The position numbers and the translations under genes are program-made. From positions 1 to 19,088 of the forward strand of contig JAZSRA010000136.1 in NCBI GenBank assembly GCA_045538195.1: a stretch of 19,088 bases of DNA, in the 5' to 3' direction. The notes beneath the pieces were generated by a model. It was not told where the DNA came from. It saw nothing but the letters and a program-made list of their open reading frames with translations, and did no database searches. This document shows positions 1 through 7,879 of the stretch, one piece after another. The stretch comes from SVTX01 sp045538195 (GTDB lineage Bacteria; Bacillota; Clostridia; Oscillospirales; CAG-272). Numbering within the stretch: the first letter of the stretch is position 1; every line of letters begins with the position of its first letter.

Positions 1-230
1 GTTGAGGCTAAAAGTTTTATATGGTTGTAAGCCGTACTCCCCTATATTAACCCTTCGGGGTTGGGGGACACGGGGGAGGGGATGTTCAAAAAATCCGCCT
101 TTGATTTGTGTGTTCTGTCGCCTTTTGCGGATTTTTAGAACTCACCCCTACACCCGTGCGGCGTTTCTTTTGTAACTTTTTTTGTCGCTGATGACAAGAA
201 AAGTTAGTATTAAATCACCGCTAAATTGCA
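1..230 (+). repeat. Modular palindromic repeat, copy A (left part cut by window edge)
   Basis: Same element as at 7880-8125 (inverted) and 18842-19075. It has a flank containing TTGTAAGCCGTAC and a G-rich block ending GGGGGAGGGG. Next comes a core hairpin (84-98 pairs with 127-141, 15 bp with one mismatch). Then a CACCCGTGCGGC block, and a terminal hairpin (174-186 with 193-205) whose loop is GCTGAT. Its core matches copy C almost exactly, so A and C are one subtype in opposite orientation. No ORF belongs to it; an open frame at 182-391 runs through a terminator and is not credible. Confidence 0.8.
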
Positions 231-279
231 ATTTATCACACAAAAAGAAGTCCCCAAAAAGGCGGCTTCTCATAAGGAT

Positions 280-322
280 GATAAAACCCCGACAGATTTT
301 AAAGGTCTGTCGGGGTTTTATC
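280..322. terminator. Rho-independent terminator after the lipoprotein operon
   Basis: A 17-bp stem (280-296 with 306-322) has AAAACCCC on one side and GGGGTTTT on the other, so it can act in both directions. It lies 30 bases past the stop of the lipoprotein gene and probably ends the five-gene minus-strand operon. A weaker imperfect hairpin (246-250 with 266-270) follows it. Confidence 0.85.
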
Positions 323-351
323 TTGTTTTATAAGCCGGAATTGCTAATTTA

Positions 352-975
352 TTATTTCACTTCCATGCTTAACATAATAGGAGATGCATAATAAGACTTA
401 TCCGCCCATCCTTTATGTCTCTCTCCATTTTTATCATATAGTTCCGCTTCTTCAATCCAAATGAATATAACGATCTCTTTGGTTTCTCCTGCCGAAAGAC
501 CAACCGTTAATCCGTTGAAGACCTCACTCTTTGAATTGAAATGTAATATTGAATCGGGGTCGTTTTCCTTGTGATAAAGCTCCTCATGCTTATCATAATA
601 CTTATACACCGTAAGTTCACCATCAACGATGATTCCAACCCTTAGGAAATCGACAACGTATCTGTTCGCATCAACTAATCTTAATGATAGGTTGTAGGTG
701 TCATCCGTCAGACTTGTAATTTCAAATTTATTTACATAAGCATTTGATACATTGTTTTCATTGTTAGTGAAATCAATATTTGAATAATTTTCTAACGGTT
801 GATGATTGAATCCTTCGCTTGAAAAAGTGAACGAATCGATCTTTTCGCCGTCAACAACAATACTTGCATTTTCGTTTGAACACAGTATATAGAGAGAGCA
901 TAAATGGCTTCTATCACAGCTCCCAAGAGAAAACAGAAGAACTGAAATTAAAATACCGCAAACCGTCTTTTTCAT
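352..975 (-). CDS. Small secreted lipoprotein of unknown function
   Basis: The 207-residue product opens with a signal peptide (MKKTVCGILISVLLFSLGSC). It has a positively charged start, a hydrophobic core and a lipobox (LGSC) that puts the lipidated cysteine at residue 20, so it should be anchored to the outer face of the membrane. The rest alternates short hydrophobic and polar runs, suggesting a beta-sandwich. A late stretch with AGETKEIVIFIWIEEAE recalls the C-terminal edge of TasA/camelysin-type secreted proteins, but this is only a resemblance. The ATG overlaps the TGA of the upstream glycosyltransferase gene by four bases (ATGA), and GGAGG lies in the end of that gene, so the two are translationally coupled. 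No enzymatic motif was recognised. Confidence 0.85.
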   Translation of the reverse strand: MKKTVCGILISVLLFSLGSCDRSHLCSLYILCSNENASIVVDGEKIDSFTFSSEGFNHQPLENYSNIDFTNNENNVSNAYVNKFEITSLTDDTYNLSLRLVDANRYVVDFLRVGIIVDGELTVYKYYDKHEELYHKENDPDSILHFNSKSEVFNGLTVGLSAGETKEIVIFIWIEEAELYDKNGERHKGWADKSYYASPIMLSMEVK

Positions 976-2156
976 TCAGCCTTTGCCTCCTCTTTGGCAA
1001 AGCTTTCGGTGATATTGAATTTTTTGTCAAGCTCGGCGAAGATGACGTCGGCAATTCCCTCGCCGCCAAAGGCATCACGGGGAACTCTGTTTTCTTTAAG
1101 CGCCATATATTTTTCGCTTCCGTTTGCCGCTTCCTTGATAAATTTCAGGCATTTACCCAGCTTGAAGATACGCACGGCATCGCCCCAATAGGTAACGTAA
1201 TGCTCGGCAAGTCTCCGCTCTATGGTATTTGCCGAGTGAGTGACCACGATCGGAACTCCGAAGAACGCAGGCTCCATAAGACCGTTGCCGCTCTTACCGA
1301 GATAAAGGTCGGAAAGCGCGATAAGCTCAAGCACCTTATTGGTAAATCCAAAGGGATAGAGCTTGAGATTTCCTTTGCTTTTCAGCTCCTTCAAACGACG
1401 GTGAAGCTCGGGGTTCTTGCCACAGACCACGATGACGTTGATCGGAAGATCCTCCTCGACAAGCTTTTCGCAAAGCTTTTCTGCCATACCGATCCCGTAA
1501 CCGCCCTCGGTGACGTAGATAGTAAATCTGTCGTCAATATCCCACTTTGCTCGAAGCTCCTCACGCGTCTCGGTTATCTCAAATGCTTCTTTTCTGATAG
1601 CCAAGGGAACTCTCTTTAAATTGTTGTTCTTAAAATGCTTTTTGTGCAGCTTCATCGCGCGCAAATATCCCTCGGGCATCGAAATAGTGGTCAGATCGCA
1701 GGGATAACGGAACATCGCGTTTATATGCGCGTCGGGTACGTGCATTATGGTAAAAGGCTTTTTGTCCATTTTGCGAGCGTAATAATTGGTTGCCCAGTGG
1801 GTGCTTATCACCACGTCGGGGTCAAGCTCCTCCATGTGCTTCATGCTCTCAAAAAACGCGCCTCTCGTCGTCTGCTTCATGACGAAACGGCTTACGATCT
1901 TAGTTCCGAAAAGGTTCATAAGAAAGATCGTAAGATTTGCGTACAGGGGAGATTTATTATAGCGACGCACCTCGCGTCCCATACTCTGCTCAAACTTCAT
2001 CAAGGTCTCGTTTCCTTGCTCTTTGAAGAAATCGCTGCGGACTATCTCAAAGTACTCGCCGTATTTTTTCTCGAAGGCATCGCAGATCGACCTCTCGGTC
2101 ATTATATGTCCAAATCCCGCCTCAACGAACGGGAAAACCACTCTAAGCTTTTTCAT
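972..2156 (-). CDS. MGDG synthase-like / diacylglycerol glycosyltransferase (GT28-type fold)
   Basis: The 394-residue protein has the two Rossmann-like halves of the MGDG-synthase/processive diacylglycerol glucosyltransferase group, which transfers sugar from a nucleotide donor to diacylglycerol at the inner membrane face. The N-terminal acceptor half starts VVFPFVEAGFGH, with the Gly-His pair typical of the family, followed by DVVISTHWATNYYA and HVPDAH. The C-terminal donor half shows VTEGGYGIGMAEKL, VVCGKNPEL, YPFGFTNKV and GKSGNGLMEPAFFGVP, matching the conserved donor-site region of GT28 enzymes. I chose the ATG at 2156 because GGAG sits seven bases upstream; an open extension to 2222 lacks a ribosome site. 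It lies between a GT2 glycosyltransferase and a lipoprotein in the same operon. The exact lipid and sugar cannot be told from sequence. Confidence 0.85.
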   Translation of the reverse strand: MKKLRVVFPFVEAGFGHIMTERSICDAFEKKYGEYFEIVRSDFFKEQGNETLMKFEQSMGREVRRYNKSPLYANLTIFLMNLFGTKIVSRFVMKQTTRGAFFESMKHMEELDPDVVISTHWATNYYARKMDKKPFTIMHVPDAHINAMFRYPCDLTTISMPEGYLRAMKLHKKHFKNNNLKRVPLAIRKEAFEITETREELRAKWDIDDRFTIYVTEGGYGIGMAEKLCEKLVEEDLPINVIVVCGKNPELHRRLKELKSKGNLKLYPFGFTNKVLELIALSDLYLGKSGNGLMEPAFFGVPIVVTHSANTIERRLAEHYVTYWGDAVRIFKLGKCLKFIKEAANGSEKYMALKENRVPRDAFGGEGIADVIFAELDKKFNITESFAKEEAKAE

Positions 2157-2169
2157 ATTAATCTCCATT

Positions 2170-2275
2170 CCGCCGCAAGCGGCGGCACAAATAGTAATCG
2201 ATGAATTTTGCCAAATGGACAAAATTCGCGCGTGAAACAGTTAAATTGCCTGTAAGCGGGGAGTAACTTTCACGC
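2170..2275 (-). promoter_or_regulatory. Intergenic hairpins between the two glycosyltransferase genes
   Basis: The 144-base gap between the GT2 stop and the next ATG holds two hairpins. One has an 8-bp stem, extended after a two-base bulge (2230-2243 with 2264-2275), and no convincing T-run. The other is GC-rich (CCGCCGC at 2170-2176 with GCGGCGG at 2179-2185) and ends just before the ribosome site of the downstream gene. They may mark RNA processing or attenuation inside the operon. No clear internal promoter was found. Confidence 0.45.
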
Positions 2276-2300
2276 TAGCTCCTTAGTGAGAAAGATTTGA

Positions 2301-3644
2301 TCAATCGGCATCGGCATCATTGTGAGCGGTCGCTTTTGCACCGCCCTCGGTGACGTGTTCGATGTCGGTCGTATCGGTATGAGGTATCGGCTTCCAGCCG
2401 AGATTTTTACAGAAAAGCGAGATAACGTCCATAGGCACCGCAAGAAGGGTGAACAGGGGCAACAGCAGTACCGACATTACCTTGATGAAGAAACCGACCT
2501 TTGGTATTCTTTTCGCTTCAAGAATATACACCAAAACCGTAAGTAAGACCGTAGCGGTATAGGAAAGCGCGGTTGTGAACATCATCATCGGCAGCTTATC
2601 AAGATATACCTGTACGATAGAAAGGCTATTGTCAAACAAAGGCGCCAGCAGATACATAGTATGCTCTATTATGCCCAGAGCGACGGTAATAACACCAATA
2701 GGCAGGACGTTTACGGTAATATCGTACACCGAGAACTTTCTGGTGCATCCTCCCTTTTTCTTAGGTTGGAAAAGCTCTCGCACAAGGTCGCCGAATCTTT
2801 GCAGGAAGACGAGAGTGTGTCCTCTCATCCAGCGAAGTCTCTGTCGCCACATTATTCTCCAGGTCATAGGCTGCTCGTCGTAGAACATTGCCTCGTCGCA
2901 ATAAACGACGGGGGTGTTTCCGATTATCTGGTCCGCCGTTATCTCCCAGTCCTCGGTCAGAGTAACGTACTTCCAACCGTTCTCCAGTGCCTTGGCAGGA
3001 ACGATGTATCCCGTTCCCTGCACTCTCGTGGAGCAACCGAGAACAGTCCTTCCGCGGCTCTCTATTCTACATCCGTACACAAAATACAAGCCGTACAGAG
3101 CCGACATTATGTTAGAACCGAAATTCTTGGAATTTCTGAAGGACGTGATAACGCTCTGCTCACCGTTAGCAATATATGCGTCGTTCATTTTTGAAATGAA
3201 CTGCCCGTCCAGAATGTTATCGGCGTCAAGAATGAAAAATCCGTCGAAATGCTCATCCTTGCAGTCTTTCTTGATATGGTCCACAAGGTATCGAAGCGCG
3301 TATCCCTTGGTACACTCGTCGGGATTGTTGTATTCGTAGACCGTAGCCCCCGCCTCACGAGCCGCATCCGCGGTCTTATCCGTACAGTTGTGAGCTACCA
3401 CGAAAATGTGAAGATTTTCTTGCGGATAATCGGATTTTTTGATACTGTCAATAAGATTGGCAACTACGTTCTGCTCGTTTCTCGTGGGTATCAGTATGCC
3501 GTATCGGAGCTTTTTTTCGGACTCCGGGAACTTCTTTTTTGTAAAAACACCCACGATTCCGAAGATGACGAAATGCACCATCAGCGCTCCGAGTATCAGG
3601 TACAAAACGGTTTTTATGATATCGACGATAAGTAAATAATTCAT
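2301..3644 (-). CDS. Membrane-bound family 2 glycosyltransferase
   Basis: The 447-residue protein has one N-terminal membrane segment (about 12-34), a cytoplasmic GT2 domain (about 46-280) and a C-terminal membrane region (about 310-425, roughly three to four helices). The catalytic signature is complete: IPTRNE near 52, the nucleotide-sugar/metal DAD at 140-142, the TED acid at 230-232 and QRLRW at 268-272. This is the processive, cellulose-synthase/hyaluronan-synthase-like layout, also seen in smaller polysaccharide or glycolipid GT2 enzymes. The tail is acidic and disordered. The ATG at 3644 has AGAGG six bases upstream and follows the histidine kinase stop by 38 bases, so it is probably cotranscribed. 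No cyclic-di-GMP PilZ domain is present. Product identity is unknown; a surface glycan or glycolipid is the reasonable guess given the neighbouring lipid glycosyltransferase. Confidence 0.88.
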   Translation of the reverse strand: MNYLLIVDIIKTVLYLILGALMVHFVIFGIVGVFTKKKFPESEKKLRYGILIPTRNEQNVVANLIDSIKKSDYPQENLHIFVVAHNCTDKTADAAREAGATVYEYNNPDECTKGYALRYLVDHIKKDCKDEHFDGFFILDADNILDGQFISKMNDAYIANGEQSVITSFRNSKNFGSNIMSALYGLYFVYGCRIESRGRTVLGCSTRVQGTGYIVPAKALENGWKYVTLTEDWEITADQIIGNTPVVYCDEAMFYDEQPMTWRIMWRQRLRWMRGHTLVFLQRFGDLVRELFQPKKKGGCTRKFSVYDITVNVLPIGVITVALGIIEHTMYLLAPLFDNSLSIVQVYLDKLPMMMFTTALSYTATVLLTVLVYILEAKRIPKVGFFIKVMSVLLLPLFTLLAVPMDVISLFCKNLGWKPIPHTDTTDIEHVTEGGAKATAHNDADAD

Positions 3645-3682
3645 GTTAAACCTCTGATTGTAATTTATTGCCGCCGAGAATA

Positions 3683-5125
3683 TCAGCTCTCGGTCTCGTT
3701 TTCCTGCGTCTCGGTCTTTGTTGCGAGAAGCTTGATACTCACCGTATATCTGCCGTCGGCATTTACGGTATCAAAGCTTCCCTTCAGCTTTTCCATTATC
3801 CTCTCGCAGGTCTTGACTCCTATATGATTGCTCTCGGGCATCGAGTCGTCCTCTCTTATCTTGTTGGTAAAGGAGACCGTGAAATATCCGCCGTCAAGCT
3901 TATAGCATACTCTGATAGGCTCGGAAGGATCGGCGTATTTTTCAAGATTGGAAAAGACGTTGCCTACCACTCTTCCGAAATAGGTCGTATCAATATTGAC
4001 AAGACAAGAGACGTCAGCACCGCTCTCATTGAAGGAATATCCCTTTTCAACAAGCAAAAGCGTGTGTTCCGCTATCATCTGACGCAAAACGAAAGTGCTT
4101 TGCTCGGTAGCGTTTTCAAGCGGCTGATTCTGCTTGCCGAACACCAAAAAGTAAGAAAACATATCGTCCGACAACGCTTTCAGTCGCATCGTGTTCTCCT
4201 TGCAGGCGGCGATATACTCTGTATTGGCAGGGTCTTCGTTTTGAAGCTCTATAAGGTCAAGATAACCGAGAATGACCGTAAGGGGCGTGCGGATATCGTG
4301 AGACATAGCGGTTATAAGCGCCGCGTTTGCCTCCCATGCTTGTTTTTCCTTGGTCATATTGTCTACAACCGAGTTTCTCATGCTGTTTACGTCGTTGGCA
4401 AGAGCGGTTATCTCGTCGTTTCCGTCAAGCTCGATGGGAAGATCAAGCTTGCCGCCCTCAACCAGCTTAACGTTCTGAGCAAGGCGGTTTATTCTTCTTG
4501 CCATAGACGAAAAATACATCGTCATTATAACCGCAAGAACTATCACGGCAGCGGAAAGCGCCCCCACCGATACACCGACGTAAAGAAAATCCTCTGTATA
4601 GTCAACTACGGTAACAAGCAGAGTTCCGTCCACAAAAATTACAGGCACAAGCTCGCGGTTACCTTCAAGTATGTCGTCAAGCTGCTTCAGATAATTTATC
4701 TTTGCTTCCTCGGTAAGATATTGCTCAAAGCCTCTCTCACCCGAGATCCAAGGGCTATTGAAAAATGGGTTTGTGCTGTGCGGCTTATCGTCTGACGCCT
4801 GACCGAAATCCTTGAACCAGTTAGGTGCGTACATAAGGCTTTCATCCTTATACACGATAACGTCGACGTACTTTCCGTCGCTCCAATCCGAGATCATCTT
4901 TGAATCGTCAACGTAAAGCTTGTTTTCCCACACGTACTGTTGGAAATCTTCTATATGCTCGTTTATTCTCTCCTGCTTTGCTCCGTCGGCAAAGTAATAT
5001 CTCCACACAAGAAAACGTCCCGATTCATTAACAACGGCAAATACCGCACCTGCAACCAAAAGTGCAGTGCATAGTACCAGAATAAGCCTTGTTCTGAGAG
5101 ACACGAATTTATTTTTGTTAGCCAA
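3683..5125 (-). CDS. Sensor histidine kinase, partner of the adjacent response regulator
   Basis: The 480-residue protein has a membrane segment at about 13-32, an extracytoplasmic sensor of about 145 residues, a second membrane segment at about 180-204, a HAMP linker (about 205-258), a HisKA dimerisation domain and an ATPase domain. The phospho-acceptor is H276 in MSHDIRTPL. The N-box is recognisable around N389/N393 (GNVFSNLEKYA). The usual DxGxG box is not apparent: the sequence goes from SFTNKI through a short acidic linker to HIGVKTCERIMEKLKG, so the ATP lid is short. Translation most likely starts at TTG (5125), with GGGG seven bases upstream. This start overlaps the response regulator gene by eight bases, which implies coupled translation. 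No PAS or GAF domain was seen, so the signal is probably extracellular. Confidence 0.9.
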   Translation of the reverse strand: MANKNKFVSLRTRLILVLCTALLVAGAVFAVVNESGRFLVWRYYFADGAKQERINEHIEDFQQYVWENKLYVDDSKMISDWSDGKYVDVIVYKDESLMYAPNWFKDFGQASDDKPHSTNPFFNSPWISGERGFEQYLTEEAKINYLKQLDDILEGNRELVPVIFVDGTLLVTVVDYTEDFLYVGVSVGALSAAVIVLAVIMTMYFSSMARRINRLAQNVKLVEGGKLDLPIELDGNDEITALANDVNSMRNSVVDNMTKEKQAWEANAALITAMSHDIRTPLTVILGYLDLIELQNEDPANTEYIAACKENTMRLKALSDDMFSYFLVFGKQNQPLENATEQSTFVLRQMIAEHTLLLVEKGYSFNESGADVSCLVNIDTTYFGRVVGNVFSNLEKYADPSEPIRVCYKLDGGYFTVSFTNKIREDDSMPESNHIGVKTCERIMEKLKGSFDTVNADGRYTVSIKLLATKTETQENETES

Positions 5126-5819
5126 ACTGATACCCCTTTCCCCAAACGGTCCTTATCAATTTGGGATTAGAGGGGTCGTCCTCCAGCTTTTTGCGAAGTC
5201 CCAGCATATTGACCATTACGTTGTTGGCACTTGACGGCAAAGCCTTCTCGCCCCATACAGTCTCAAAAATAACGTCGGTCTCAACCGTCTCGCCCCTTCT
5301 TTCAAGCAGTAAGAAGAAGATGTCGCTTTCTCGGTCTCGAAGGCATGGATCAGCACCGTTTTTCAGAACCTTACGCTCGTCAAGATTGACGTCGACACCG
5401 CAGGGCAGATGAAGAAGTTTTGACGGTGCCTCCTTGCCCTTATATATCATATAACGGCGCAAAAGCGACTCGGTCTTAAGCAAAAGCTCGGCAGATGAGA
5501 ATGGCTTGACGAGGTAGTCGTCACCGCCGCTGACATAGGCGCTTTCCTTGTCTCGATCAAGGGATTTTGCAGTCAGAAACAAAATGGGGGCTTTGGAAAA
5601 TTCACGGATTTTTCGAGTTGCCTCGATGCCCGACATCTGGGGCATCATAATATCCATAACGATAAAGTCTATATCCTCATTCTTTACCGTCTCAACAGCG
5701 GCAGCTCCGTTAGCCGCCTCGCAGACCGAATAGCCCTTTTTCTGCAACAAAAGTCTAACTATCTTACGAATGTCCGCCTCATCGTCCACGACAAGTATTC
5801 TGATACTTGAATTATCCAA
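5118..5819 (-). CDS. OmpR/PhoB-family response regulator
   Basis: The 233-residue protein (counted from the TTG start) has a receiver domain with acidic pocket D12-D13, phospho-acceptor D56 (VMDIMMP), switch T83 and conserved K105 (LVKPF). A C-terminal winged-helix DNA-binding domain follows, ending in RTVWGKGYQFG, as is typical of the family. I place the start at TTG 5819 because GGGAGGT sits directly upstream at ideal spacing and the receiver fold begins a few residues later. The longer open frame to 5936 would run through the promoter. It is first in the operon and overlaps the kinase gene by eight bases. It probably controls its own operon, including the glycosyltransferases, but no binding site was identified. 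Confidence 0.92.
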   Translation of the reverse strand: MDNSSIRILVVDDEADIRKIVRLLLQKKGYSVCEAANGAAAVETVKNEDIDFIVMDIMMPQMSGIEATRKIREFSKAPILFLTAKSLDRDKESAYVSGGDDYLVKPFSSAELLLKTESLLRRYMIYKGKEAPSKLLHLPCGVDVNLDERKVLKNGADPCLRDRESDIFFLLLERRGETVETDVIFETVWGEKALPSSANNVMVNMLGLRKKLEDDPSNPKLIRTVWGKGYQFG

Positions 5820-5853
5820 AAGCTCACCTCCCAACGCCTTAATTATCTTATCT

Positions 5854-5882
5854 ATTATACCATATAAAGTCAAAAGATACAA
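5854..5882 (-). promoter_or_regulatory. Promoter of the two-component/glycosyltransferase operon
   Basis: Reading the minus strand, there is a perfect TATAAT (5854-5859) preceded by TGG, an extended -10. A weak -35 TTGTAT (5877-5882) lies 17 bases away. It is 34 bases before the TTG start of the response regulator. The weak -35 with extended -10 would fit an activator-assisted promoter. Confidence 0.7.
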
Positions 5883-5934
5883 GCGAGCTTCAAACGATTT
5901 AAGAATAATTAAGAAACTCGCTTTTTTATAAAAC

Positions 5935-5982
5935 AAGGATCCCTCTTTCAGACGCCAAAAGGCGGAAAAACAAGGGATCCTT
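5935..5982 (-). terminator. Terminator after the small membrane protein gene
   Basis: A 10-bp outer stem (5935-5944 with 5973-5982) encloses a second small hairpin (CGCC 5953-5956 with GGCG 5961-5964). On the minus strand a T-rich run follows. It separates the membrane protein gene from the response regulator promoter. Confidence 0.75.
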
Positions 5983-5992
5983 AATAATTAAT

Positions 5993-6556
5993 TTATTTAG
6001 ATGCGGTGCTTTGAGAAAAAAGTCCTCTGAAATTAATATTGTTAAGACCGCAAAGATATGCCACTACAATAGCCAGAAGCGCAGGCAGAGGCGTGAGAAA
6101 ATGCATAAACCACAAGGTGTTGAGGGGTTGACCGCCAACGTTTATTGAAAGCAGACCCGTATACATTCCCTCGGCAACAAGCTTAATAGGCGAAGCAATA
6201 CCGCCCAATACAGAGAAAAATCCTACGCCCGGGAACCACAAGCCAAGGGATATAAAGAGCGCCAGCAAAAAGTTCAAGGAATTGGCAAGCGCCCACATTT
6301 TTATCGGCACTAAAAGATCTCTTTTCCTCTTTCCGAGATCTACCGATACTCTGTCCTCCGAGCCTACTCTCCAAGCCGATGCAAACTGTAAAAACAAGAA
6401 AAAGATCACCGCGAAAATACTGGTTCCTATCTTCAAGCCGTCACTTTCCGCCATACCCGCCGCTAAAGCGAGAACCATACCGAAAAGTCCGATCGCCACT
6501 TGATTAAGAAACAGATGCACGGTCTGATATGAATATCTGCTAAAAAAATCCTTCAT
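5993..6556 (-). CDS. Multipass membrane protein of unknown function
   Basis: The 187-residue protein is strongly hydrophobic, with about four to five predicted membrane helices (approximately 14-34, 44-62, 88-110, 112-132 and 152-172). A basic loop with GKRKRD near residue 77 separates the first pair from the rest and is probably cytoplasmic. There is no signal peptide, catalytic motif or transporter signature that I recognise. The ATG at 6556 is preceded by AAAGGA at good spacing; an open extension to 6643 crosses the promoter and was discarded. It has its own consensus promoter and terminator, so it is monocistronic, and it is divergent from the tyrosine recombinase gene. Confidence 0.8.
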   Translation of the reverse strand: MKDFFSRYSYQTVHLFLNQVAIGLFGMVLALAAGMAESDGLKIGTSIFAVIFFLFLQFASAWRVGSEDRVSVDLGKRKRDLLVPIKMWALANSLNFLLALFISLGLWFPGVGFFSVLGGIASPIKLVAEGMYTGLLSINVGGQPLNTLWFMHFLTPLPALLAIVVAYLCGLNNINFRGLFSQSTASK

Positions 6557-6611
6557 AATTATCCTTTCAAAAGCGAGAGCAAAAAGGTCTAATTGTCCTA
6601 TTATCAAATCT

Positions 6612-6640
6612 ATTATATAATATAATTGTGTACTTTTCAA
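6612..6640 (-). promoter_or_regulatory. Promoter of the small membrane protein gene
   Basis: On the minus strand, TTGAAA (6635-6640), a 17-base spacer and TATAAT (6612-6617). It is 55 bases before the ATG, with no other gene between. Confidence 0.8.
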
Positions 6641-6700
6641 CACAACAGTGTGAAGATTTAGAGAAATTCATTTTTTTGTGTATTTTATTCGAAAGACCCC

Positions 6701-6743
6701 CGCAAGGACAAATTATACAAAACTTGCGTGTGCAAATTATACA
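6701..6743. repeat. Paired 11-bp direct repeats with an overlapping inverted repeat
   Basis: CAAATTATACA occurs exactly at 6709-6719 and 6733-6743, 24 bases apart. CGCAAG (6701-6706) and CTTGCG (6723-6728) form an inverted repeat around the first copy. The cluster lies between the divergent promoters of the membrane protein and the recombinase, so it could be an operator or a recombinase-binding region. Neither use is proven. Confidence 0.5.
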
Positions 6744-6768
6744 GAAATACCAATAATTAAAATAATTC

Positions 6769-6797
6769 TTGAAAAATGCGCTTTGATTTGGTATAAT
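6769..6797 (+). promoter_or_regulatory. Promoter of the tyrosine recombinase gene
   Basis: TTGAAA (6769-6774), 17-base spacer, TATAAT (6792-6797). AAAGGAG at 6812-6818 then precedes the ATG at 6826 by seven bases. Confidence 0.85.
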
Positions 6798-6825
6798 TAT
6801 TATATCAATAAAAAGGAGCATATTT

Positions 6826-7848
6826 ATGGCATATCAAGTTAACATAGACGAATTTCCGCCCGTAATACGCGAATTCGCCTCATACAAAACGGCCATTCAA
6901 GGATGCTCTCAAAAGACCGCCGACGAATATCTGCTCGATCTTCGCACCTTTTTCCGCTACCTTATAGCCAAAGACCACGCGATCGACCCCGATTCCGACG
7001 AGTTTTGCGAGATCGGTATTTTGAACGTAGACGTTGAATACATAAAAGAAATTACACCCGAAAAAATCTACGATTTTCTTCTTTACACGGGCAACGTGCG
7101 AAAGAATATGTGGGCAAGCAAGGCGAGAAAGCTCTCGGCGATCAAAGGGCTTTTCAAATTTATGACCGTCAAACGCGGCTATCTTGACGAAAACCCCGCC
7201 GCCAACATCGAAGCGCCTAAAAGAAAAAAGACTTTACCCAAATTTCTCTCTCTCGAGGAATCAAAGATGCTTCTTGACACGGTAAGAAACGATGTAAGCT
7301 CCAAGACCCGTCTGCGCGACCTCTGCATCATAACTCTCTTTCTCAACTGCGGTATGAGACTTAACGAGCTGGTAGGCATCAACCTCAACGACCTCGACCG
7401 CGAGCTTGAACACGTTCGCGTCGTGGGTAAAGGCAGCAAGGAGCGCATAATCTACTTAAACGACGCCTGCAAGACCGTCCTTGCCGACTATCTTATGAAC
7501 TACCGTCTGATCGAGCGCAACCGAAACGTCTCTGACAAGGCGCTCTTTCTCAGTAACCGAGAAAAGCGCATCAGCGACAAAATGGTGCAGGCGATGGTCT
7601 ACAAATACCTTGATCTGTCGGGGCTTGGCTCGAAGCACTACTCGGTCCACAAGCTCCGTCACACGGCGGCGACCCTAATGTATCAGTCGGGCAACGTGGA
7701 CATTCGCGTGCTCAAAGACATTCTCGGTCACGAGCAGCTCAATACCACCCAGATCTACACCCACGTCAGCGACAAGAACATGATGAACGCTATGGCTCAA
7801 AACCCCTTGGCAGACCTCACCGAAACTAAGGCGGATAAAAACGAATAA
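6826..7848 (+). CDS. XerC/XerD-type tyrosine recombinase
   Basis: The 340-residue protein has an N-terminal SAM-like DNA-binding domain (about 10-125) and a C-terminal catalytic domain (about 138-320). All catalytic positions are visible: R178 (CGMRLNELVG), a lysine in the beta-hairpin GKGSKER (202 or 205), H275 and R278 in HKLRH, H302 in LGHEQL, and nucleophile Y311 in QIYTHV. It breaks and rejoins DNA through a 3'-phosphotyrosine. The length is slightly above the ~300 of classical XerC/D, owing to a longer N-terminal region. No excisionase, relaxase or phage gene is nearby, so a housekeeping chromosome-dimer role is more likely than an integrase of a local element. No dif-like site was recognised. 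It may be one of several Xer paralogues in the genome. Confidence 0.92.
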   Translation: MAYQVNIDEFPPVIREFASYKTAIQGCSQKTADEYLLDLRTFFRYLIAKDHAIDPDSDEFCEIGILNVDVEYIKEITPEKIYDFLLYTGNVRKNMWASKARKLSAIKGLFKFMTVKRGYLDENPAANIEAPKRKKTLPKFLSLEESKMLLDTVRNDVSSKTRLRDLCIITLFLNCGMRLNELVGINLNDLDRELEHVRVVGKGSKERIIYLNDACKTVLADYLMNYRLIERNRNVSDKALFLSNREKRISDKMVQAMVYKYLDLSGLGSKHYSVHKLRHTAATLMYQSGNVDIRVLKDILGHEQLNTTQIYTHVSDKNMMNAMAQNPLADLTETKADKNE

Positions 7849-7879
7849 TATCAGATTCTGATTTATCCATGAGATTATG

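Noticed and set aside
182..391. 69-codon frame at the left end
   Set aside because: It spans repeat copy A and a strong terminator and overlaps the end of the lipoprotein gene.
3668..4795. 375-codon open frame antisense to the histidine kinase
   Set aside because: Shadow of a well-supported kinase gene; low-complexity composition and no ribosome site that stands out.
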